Assembly (NCBI GenBank): GCA_001508855.1
Contig: LGFL01000010.1
Location: forward strand, 1-37,068
Reading direction: 5' to 3'
Origin: Thermoanaerobacterales bacterium 50_218
GTDB taxonomy: Bacteria > Bacillota > DSM-12270 > Thermacetogeniales > Thermacetogeniaceae
DNA: 37,068 nt
The notes beneath the pieces are model-generated. The model did no database searches. It was not told where the DNA came from and saw only the letters and a program-made list of their open reading frames with translations. Positions 32,637 to 37,068 of the stretch are shown here, piece by piece (position 1 is the stretch's first letter; the number at the start of each line of letters is the position of its first letter). The position numbers and the translations under genes were made by a program.

Positions 32637-33419
32637 TTAACCATAACTGTGCAAGCCACCCATCAAATAATTCACTCCGAAGAAGGTGAACAAAACCAGA
32701 ACAAAGCCGAGTAAAACCACAATGGCTGAAATTCTGCCCTTCCAGTGGCGTTTTCTCCGAAAATGTAGATATAAAGCATAAACTATCCAGGTGAACAGAG
32801 ACCAGGTCTCCTTCGGGTCCCAGCTCCAGTAGGACCCCCACGCCTGCTCGGCCCAGACAGCGCCGAAGACAATGGTGAGCGAGAGCATGGCGAAACCAAA
32901 AACGGTGATCCTGTAGACAAGTTCTTCCAGCTCCCTGCTGGCTTTCTCGTCCTTTCTAACTAGGGAGAACCCCGCAAGACCGGCCCCAGCAGCAAAAGCT
33001 GCATAGGCAAGGACAGCTGTCAGGACATGGACGGTAAGCCAGGCACTCCTCAAGGCCGGGGGAAGGAAGAAAACTTCTTTCTGGGAAGCCGGGAGAATGA
33101 AAACGGCCACCCCGAGGAAGAGAGCTGCCAGGGCAAGCACTGCTCCTCCTGGTGTGCTTCCGGCGCGCCGCAGGAGCACAAAAAAGCTTCCCGCTGTCGC
33201 CCAAGCGAAGCAGAGGAGGAATTCATAAGTGTTGGCAATCGGCAGTCTACCGCTTTCGAGCACACGCAGCCCAAGGGCGACTGTGTGACAAGCAAGGCCA
33301 ACGGCAGCAAGCCAGAAAGCAACTCTCCTTCCCCGCTCACTCCCGAAGAAGCAGCATCCGGCGGCAAGGACATAGGTCAGGAAGGCAGCAACGAGTAGCA
33401 CACCACCAAAAGGCATCAA
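32637..33419 (-). CDS. resC: Cytochrome c biogenesis protein CcsA/ResC
   Basis: ResC with ResB carries heme across the membrane and attaches it to apocytochromes (System II). The 260-residue protein has about eight hydrophobic helices and the heme-handling WWD motif WGSYWSWDPKETWSLFTW, with conserved histidines in CHTVALG and LTVHVLTAV. ATG 33419 overlaps the resB stop (ATGA). It serves the multiheme cytochrome encoded upstream. Confidence 0.93.
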   Translation of the reverse strand: MMPFGGVLLVAAFLTYVLAAGCCFFGSERGRRVAFWLAAVGLACHTVALGLRVLESGRLPIANTYEFLLCFAWATAGSFFVLLRRAGSTPGGAVLALAALFLGVAVFILPASQKEVFFLPPALRSAWLTVHVLTAVLAYAAFAAGAGLAGFSLVRKDEKASRELEELVYRITVFGFAMLSLTIVFGAVWAEQAWGSYWSWDPKETWSLFTWIVYALYLHFRRKRHWKGRISAIVVLLGFVLVLFTFFGVNYLMGGLHSYG

Positions 33420-34474
33420 CTTCCTTCCTCCTCATCATGCTGAATTCGGGTCCTCCGGTAAAAGGTAGAGGACAAAATCATGAGGACACCACCAGCGAAG
33501 ACAAGGCCTCCAGTGAGGACGAGCGGCTGACCCGGGTCAGTTTTCACAAGGAGCACCGCGACCGGACGCACACCAGTGAAAACCACGCTCACTCCTCCAT
33601 CCAAGGCCACATCTTCTCCAGGCGCCGCTATCCCCACCCCGAGCCGCTCTTCCCCGCGGTAGACAGAGAAGAGCAACCTCGGGTTGTCGGGACGGACTCC
33701 CTTGGACTCCATGCCCCACTCCGGACTGAAGTTGGGGAGGTAGCGGTAGACCTTAAGGTGAAGTCCAGCTTCCTCAACTGGCAGGATGTCCCCTTCCTCT
33801 ACCTCTACCTGCCGCACCCCACTGGCGCTTCTCACCTCTATCCGAACGCGCCAGCGGTAACTGTATTGGTAGAATTTCATCCCACGGTAGTAGAAGGGGT
33901 GGTTAACAGCAGCAACCCCCCGTATAGTGGTACTTCTGTCCTCAAGGGCAAGCCGCGCCGTGAACTGGGCCGGTGTGCCATCGGGGTGGTAAGAGATGGC
34001 AAAATCCTCAAGTCGTAACTTAAGGTCCTGGCCGGCGCGAAGGAAGCGCCCGAGGCTTACCTCTCCCCCCTCGGCAAGAGGAACTCGCGCCCTCTCACCC
34101 TTCGCCACTGTGATAAAGCCCCCAGCCAGCACGAAGAGCAGACCCGCGTGCAGAACGAAGACGCCTATCTGCTTCAGCCCGAAGCACCGCGTCCTCAAGT
34201 AGGTGCTCCCTCTCTTCAGGGTGCAGAGAAGAAGGTTCAGAAAGAGGGCGCTCAATAGTGTGGCGAACCAGGAAGAACGGTAGAAGTCTTCCTGGAAGGC
34301 GCTCCCAACGGCTGCGCTGAGCCCAATGATGACGACCAGAAACAGGCCAAACTGGAGGGACGCCAAAAAGTCATAGGAAAGCCGGAGCAAAGAAGGCACG
34401 ACCCGCTCCGGCTTTCCACGGCCTAAAGCTCCGTTTGGGAAGTGCAGTTCCTTTTTACGCCCACGGCTCTTCAT
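33416..34474 (-). CDS. resB: Cytochrome c biogenesis protein ResB (CcsB)
   Basis: The 352-residue protein has the ResB pattern: paired N-terminal helices (LQFGLFLVVIIGLSAAVG, then LLSALFLNLLLCTLKRG), a third helix with VLHAGLLFVLAGGFI, a large extracytoplasmic domain with FYYRGMKFYQYSYRW, and a C-terminal helix (LTGGLVFAGGVLMILSS). I chose ATG 34474, which overlaps the flavoprotein end by 20 bases; a TTG at 34510 would extend it further. It works with ResC. Confidence 0.9.
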   Translation of the reverse strand: MKSRGRKKELHFPNGALGRGKPERVVPSLLRLSYDFLASLQFGLFLVVIIGLSAAVGSAFQEDFYRSSWFATLLSALFLNLLLCTLKRGSTYLRTRCFGLKQIGVFVLHAGLLFVLAGGFITVAKGERARVPLAEGGEVSLGRFLRAGQDLKLRLEDFAISYHPDGTPAQFTARLALEDRSTTIRGVAAVNHPFYYRGMKFYQYSYRWRVRIEVRSASGVRQVEVEEGDILPVEEAGLHLKVYRYLPNFSPEWGMESKGVRPDNPRLLFSVYRGEERLGVGIAAPGEDVALDGGVSVVFTGVRPVAVLLVKTDPGQPLVLTGGLVFAGGVLMILSSTFYRRTRIQHDEEEGS

Positions 34475-35975
34475 TGGCTGCTTCCTTACCAGCGATCCGT
34501 CCAAAGACAATACAGTCGGCCATGGCCACGCCGCCCAGACGCACTGCCCCGTGCGTCCCTCCCATTACTTCTCCTGCTGCATAGAGGCCTTTGATCGGTT
34601 CGAAGTCTTGGTTGAGCACCTGGGCTTTGGTGTTCGTCACCAGCCCGCCCATGCAGTGGTGCACCTTTGGCCACAGTCTGACCACATAGAAGGGCGGGGT
34701 GCCGAGGGGCTTGGCATCTTTACCGATCTTGCAGTTGAAGTCGTCGTCCTTGCCTTTCGCTACGAAGGAGTTCCAGCGGGCGATCTCGGCTAGGAAGGGC
34801 TGGAGCGGGATGTTGTAGGTCTTCGCCACCTCCTCGAGGGTGTTATACTTCTTAATTGCCCCGTTCTTAAGACCTGCCTCGAGCGTTGAAGGCACCACCT
34901 GCTTCTCGACTGCGTAGGAATCGGCGATATGGATCACCGGAACACCAATGAGGATGATGGCATCCGCCCGTTCTTTGCGGTTCCCGGTCTCGTTGACGAA
35001 CCGCTTTCCTGTCTTGGGGTTAATGATCGGCCCATACCCGATGACGCGTTCAGAGAAGAGAGGCACATACCCAAACCCTTTCTCATCCGGGCTTGCCCAG
35101 GGGCCGAGCTGGATCCAGTCCATGTGAACGTCCATAGCACCGATCTTGAGGGCCTCCCGAAGGGCCTCCCCTGTGGCTCCAGGCTGGTTCGTGCTCTCAA
35201 ATTCTTCGGTAAGGCGCGGGTCGTGAATTGTGCGCATCTTGACATCCTGCGAGAAGCCGCCGGATGCCAGCACCACTGCTTTCTTCGCCTTGATGAAGAC
35301 TGGGGTGCCGCTCTTCTCGTCACCAAACTTGTAGCCGTCGCGCACCTCGATCCCAATAACCCTGCCTTCCTCGTTCTGGATGAAACGCACGAACTTGCGT
35401 CTCAGCTCAACATTGACCCCCAGCTCCTTTAGCTTCGCCAGCATCTTGTTCACGACCTCAGAACCAGAGGCGCTCTCTGTCTGGTGGGTCCTGGGCACAG
35501 AATGGCCACCGTGATAAGTAAGTCGGGCAAACTTAGCACCGAGGTAGTTGATTGCCCACTCGAGTGCGTCCTTGGACTGCTCACAAACGATGCGTGCCTT
35601 ATCAACGTGGTTGAGGTAGAGTCCTGCCTTCAGCATGTCCTGCAGCATCAGCTCGGGCGAATCTTCCACACCCTGCTCCTTCTGCATCGCAGTTCCCGCG
35701 GCGGCGAAGTCCCCGCCGTTGATGATCGAGTTCCCGCCCGGGGTAGGCATCTTCTCGATCACCTTGACAGTCGCCCCAGCGTTTTTCGCCTCGATTGCCG
35801 CAGCCAGACCGGCAAACCCAGAACCGATGACAACTACGTCTGCCTCCTCGTTCCACTTGATGCCTTCAGTCGTCTTTGGCCCACATCCAGCAAGGGCAGT
35901 TACTCCGGCGACCGCAAGACCAGCAGTCGCTATGCCCTTCAAGAAGTCACGCCTTTTTATTTCCTTCTCGATCAC
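34455..35975 (-). CDS. Tat-exported FAD-dependent reductase (fumarate/urocanate reductase family)
   Basis: The 506-residue protein begins with a twin-arginine motif (KRRDFLKG) and a lipobox-like ALAGC, so it is probably exported folded and anchored outside the membrane. FAD binding is seen in ADVVVIGSGFAGLAAAIEA and GLYAAGEVMGGTHG. Family active-site landmarks are present (NETGNRKERAD, PKVHHCMGGL, HGAVRLGGVAMADCIVFGR). Where fumarate reductases carry IQxHP, this protein has IQLGP, so the substrate is probably not fumarate (inference). It has no heme domain of its own; electrons would come from the adjacent cytochrome. GTG 35975 has GGGGGG nine bases upstream. Confidence 0.88.
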   Translation of the reverse strand: MIEKEIKRRDFLKGIATAGLAVAGVTALAGCGPKTTEGIKWNEEADVVVIGSGFAGLAAAIEAKNAGATVKVIEKMPTPGGNSIINGGDFAAAGTAMQKEQGVEDSPELMLQDMLKAGLYLNHVDKARIVCEQSKDALEWAINYLGAKFARLTYHGGHSVPRTHQTESASGSEVVNKMLAKLKELGVNVELRRKFVRFIQNEEGRVIGIEVRDGYKFGDEKSGTPVFIKAKKAVVLASGGFSQDVKMRTIHDPRLTEEFESTNQPGATGEALREALKIGAMDVHMDWIQLGPWASPDEKGFGYVPLFSERVIGYGPIINPKTGKRFVNETGNRKERADAIILIGVPVIHIADSYAVEKQVVPSTLEAGLKNGAIKKYNTLEEVAKTYNIPLQPFLAEIARWNSFVAKGKDDDFNCKIGKDAKPLGTPPFYVVRLWPKVHHCMGGLVTNTKAQVLNQDFEPIKGLYAAGEVMGGTHGAVRLGGVAMADCIVFGRIAGKEAANEEPWA

Positions 35976-36008
35976 CTTGATGATCCCCCCTAAAGCTATT
36001 TTCTCTAC

Positions 36009-36569
36009 CTAGCTCCCAGCAAGCTCTGTCTTCCAGCTTTTATCCAGGTCCTTATACCAGGAGAAATCATGACATTGAGCGCAGTAAACCTCAGACTGGC
36101 GGTGCATTTTGTGGCAGAGGTGGCACTCAATCTCCCCCAGATGCGAGTCGTGGGGATTTGATTCCCCGAAGTCAGTGGCAGCAACCGCTTCAGCGAAGTC
36201 ATCCTTGTGGCAGGAGAGGCATTCCTCCATGGAGAAATCCCGCTCCTTCAGGGGATTCTCGTAGTTCCCGGTGAGGTAGTTGATCCCTTCCCCAATCTTG
36301 GCGACAGTTGACTTGTGGTGGCAATCCAGGCAATCTACACCTGCTTCAGCGTGCTTGGCGGCGAGCAGGTCACCCCCTTTCCACGAGTTGTAGTAAGGCT
36401 CGATGATGTGGCAGGTAGCACAAAAGCTGGGCTTCTTGCTGGCCTGAAAGAGGACACCTCCTGCGACAGCAGCGACAACCACCAAGGCAGCAAGCACACC
36501 AAGCAGGACCTTCGGCCTAAAGAAAGCTTTTTTGCGAACTTCGTTTGTTTGTCCATTATGAGCTTCCAT
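36009..36569 (-). CDS. Membrane-anchored multiheme cytochrome c (NapC/NrfH-like)
   Basis: After an N-terminal anchor helix (VLLGVLAALVVVAAVAGGVL) the protein carries five CxxCH motifs (CATCH, CLDCH, CLSCH, CHLCH, CAQCH), one more than the four of NrfH/NapC. Such proteins take electrons from menaquinol and pass them to an extracytoplasmic reductase, here the next gene. ATG 36569 is chosen; GTG 36596 is an alternative that adds nine residues. It is the first gene of the respiratory block and depends on ResBC and on heme from the ahb genes. Confidence 0.9.
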   Translation of the reverse strand: MEAHNGQTNEVRKKAFFRPKVLLGVLAALVVVAAVAGGVLFQASKKPSFCATCHIIEPYYNSWKGGDLLAAKHAEAGVDCLDCHHKSTVAKIGEGINYLTGNYENPLKERDFSMEECLSCHKDDFAEAVAATDFGESNPHDSHLGEIECHLCHKMHRQSEVYCAQCHDFSWYKDLDKSWKTELAGS

Positions 36570-36646
36570 CGAAAGACTCTCTCCCTCCGTCTTCACAAGG
36601 CTTCCATGTTGTTGATTTTGTTCCTAAAGGCGCAAATTCCTTTGTT

Positions 36647-36675
36647 TTGCAGGACAAATCGAAAAGTGATATACT
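36647..36675 (+). promoter_or_regulatory. Sigma-A type promoter of the edge regulator gene
   Basis: TTGCAG (36647-36652) and TATACT (36670-36675) are separated by 17 bases on the plus strand, in the divergent region between the cytochrome gene and the gene at the right edge. No equally good minus-strand promoter for the cytochrome operon was found in the same region. Confidence 0.55.
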
Positions 36676-36694
36676 GTATGAAACGACAACATAC
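36676..36694. promoter_or_regulatory. Operator-like inverted repeat
   Basis: GTATG (36676-36680) and CATAC (36690-36694) form an inverted repeat directly after the TATACT element. The repeat ACGACAA occurs twice across it. Its place over the likely transcription start suggests a repressor or autoregulator site shared by the divergent genes (inference). Confidence 0.35.
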
Positions 36695-36770
36695 GACAAT
36701 TTACGCGGCACCGTCCCAGCTCTACTTTCGAGGCCGAACACACAAAAGACCCTCAAGGGGGGATCTCCCA

Positions 36771-37068
36771 GTGACAAAGGGCCAAAAGAGGATGAAGGAC
36801 CTTCTCGTGGAATCGGTGCTCGAAGGGGAGGGCCTACACAAAGTCCTCACCTATCTCCAAGAAGCCACTGGAAGATACATCACCATCGCCGACTACAGGG
36901 GGAAGATCTATGCCCGCACCGGAGGGAATGTAGGTGCCTCCCCGGACGACCATTACCTTCCCTTGCCCTGCGCAGAAAGTGACGACCACCTCTTCTACGA
37001 ACCCCAGACAAGAAGGCTCTTCTACTGCACAGGACACGGCAGGAAGAACGGCTACATTATCGTTGATG
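36771..37068 (+). CDS. N-terminal part of a probable sensor/regulator (PucR/CdaR-like), truncated by window edge
   Basis: A GTG at 36771, eight bases after GGGGGG, opens a frame that runs off the right edge (99 complete codons). The sequence MKDLLVESVLEGEGLHKVLT, then YLQEATGRYITIADYRGKIY, resembles the N-terminal sensory segment of PucR/CdaR-type regulators or a PAS/GAF-like domain. Without the C-terminal DNA-binding part this is a guess. It is divergent from the cytochrome-reductase operon and may regulate it. Confidence 0.6.
   Translation, partial: MTKGQKRMKDLLVESVLEGEGLHKVLTYLQEATGRYITIADYRGKIYARTGGNVGASPDDHYLPLPCAESDDHLFYEPQTRRLFYCTGHGRKNGYIIVD

Overview
The window is one contiguous tetrapyrrole island from an anaerobic, probably Gram-positive bacterium. 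I infer a Clostridia-type Firmicute of the Moorella/Desulfotomaculum kind. The reasons are the anaerobic (cbi) cobalamin route, the siroheme-dependent (ahb) heme route, strong GGAGG ribosome sites with frequent GTG/TTG starts, the CooT and DUF3842 families, and a secreted protein with a Gram-positive style signal peptide. Almost every gene is on the minus strand. The exceptions are a tiny His-rich gene near 4 kb and a truncated regulator at the right edge.

Reading in the direction of transcription (right to left): a membrane-anchored multiheme cytochrome c, a Tat/lipoprotein flavin reductase and the ResB/ResC cytochrome c maturation pair (32.6-36.6 kb) form a respiratory block. It runs into ahbC-ahbD-ahbA-ahbB (29.2-32.5 kb), which make heme from siroheme. 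A LysR regulator, a DUF3842-cooT pair with a hairpin leader and an ABC-2 exporter pair fill 25.4-29.1 kb. A cobalamin riboswitch at about 25.1 kb then precedes sirC-hemA-hemC-cobA/hemD-hemB-hemL, the trunk from glutamyl-tRNA to sirohydrochlorin. A second cobalamin riboswitch at about 18.1 kb precedes cbiM-N-Q-O/D-E/T-L-F-G-H-J-X/C-P-A, which covers cobalt import and corrin ring synthesis through cobyric acid. Four of these are fusions: CobA-HemD, CbiE-CbiT, CbiX-CbiC and the unusual CbiO-CbiD.

At the left, after two apparent gene remnants and the His-rich metal-binding gene, a third cobalamin riboswitch (about 3.3 kb) precedes a large secreted protein that is open to the left window edge. Its layout is a transcobalamin-like beta domain (DUF4430), Ig-like domains, an alpha/alpha-toroid-like helical region, a Big_2 domain and a second DUF4430. 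This resembles a bacterial counterpart of intrinsic factor/transcobalamin. It is my best candidate for an undescribed system: B12-repressed extracellular corrinoid capture beside full de novo synthesis.

The three riboswitches share a terminator and a covarying antiterminator pairing. Riboswitches 1 and 3 are nearly identical in their core, which points to recent duplication or gene conversion. No tRNA, rRNA, CRISPR array or intact insertion sequence was seen. Genes expected for the end of the pathway (cbiB, cobU/S/T) and a separate siroheme ferrochelatase are not in the window.
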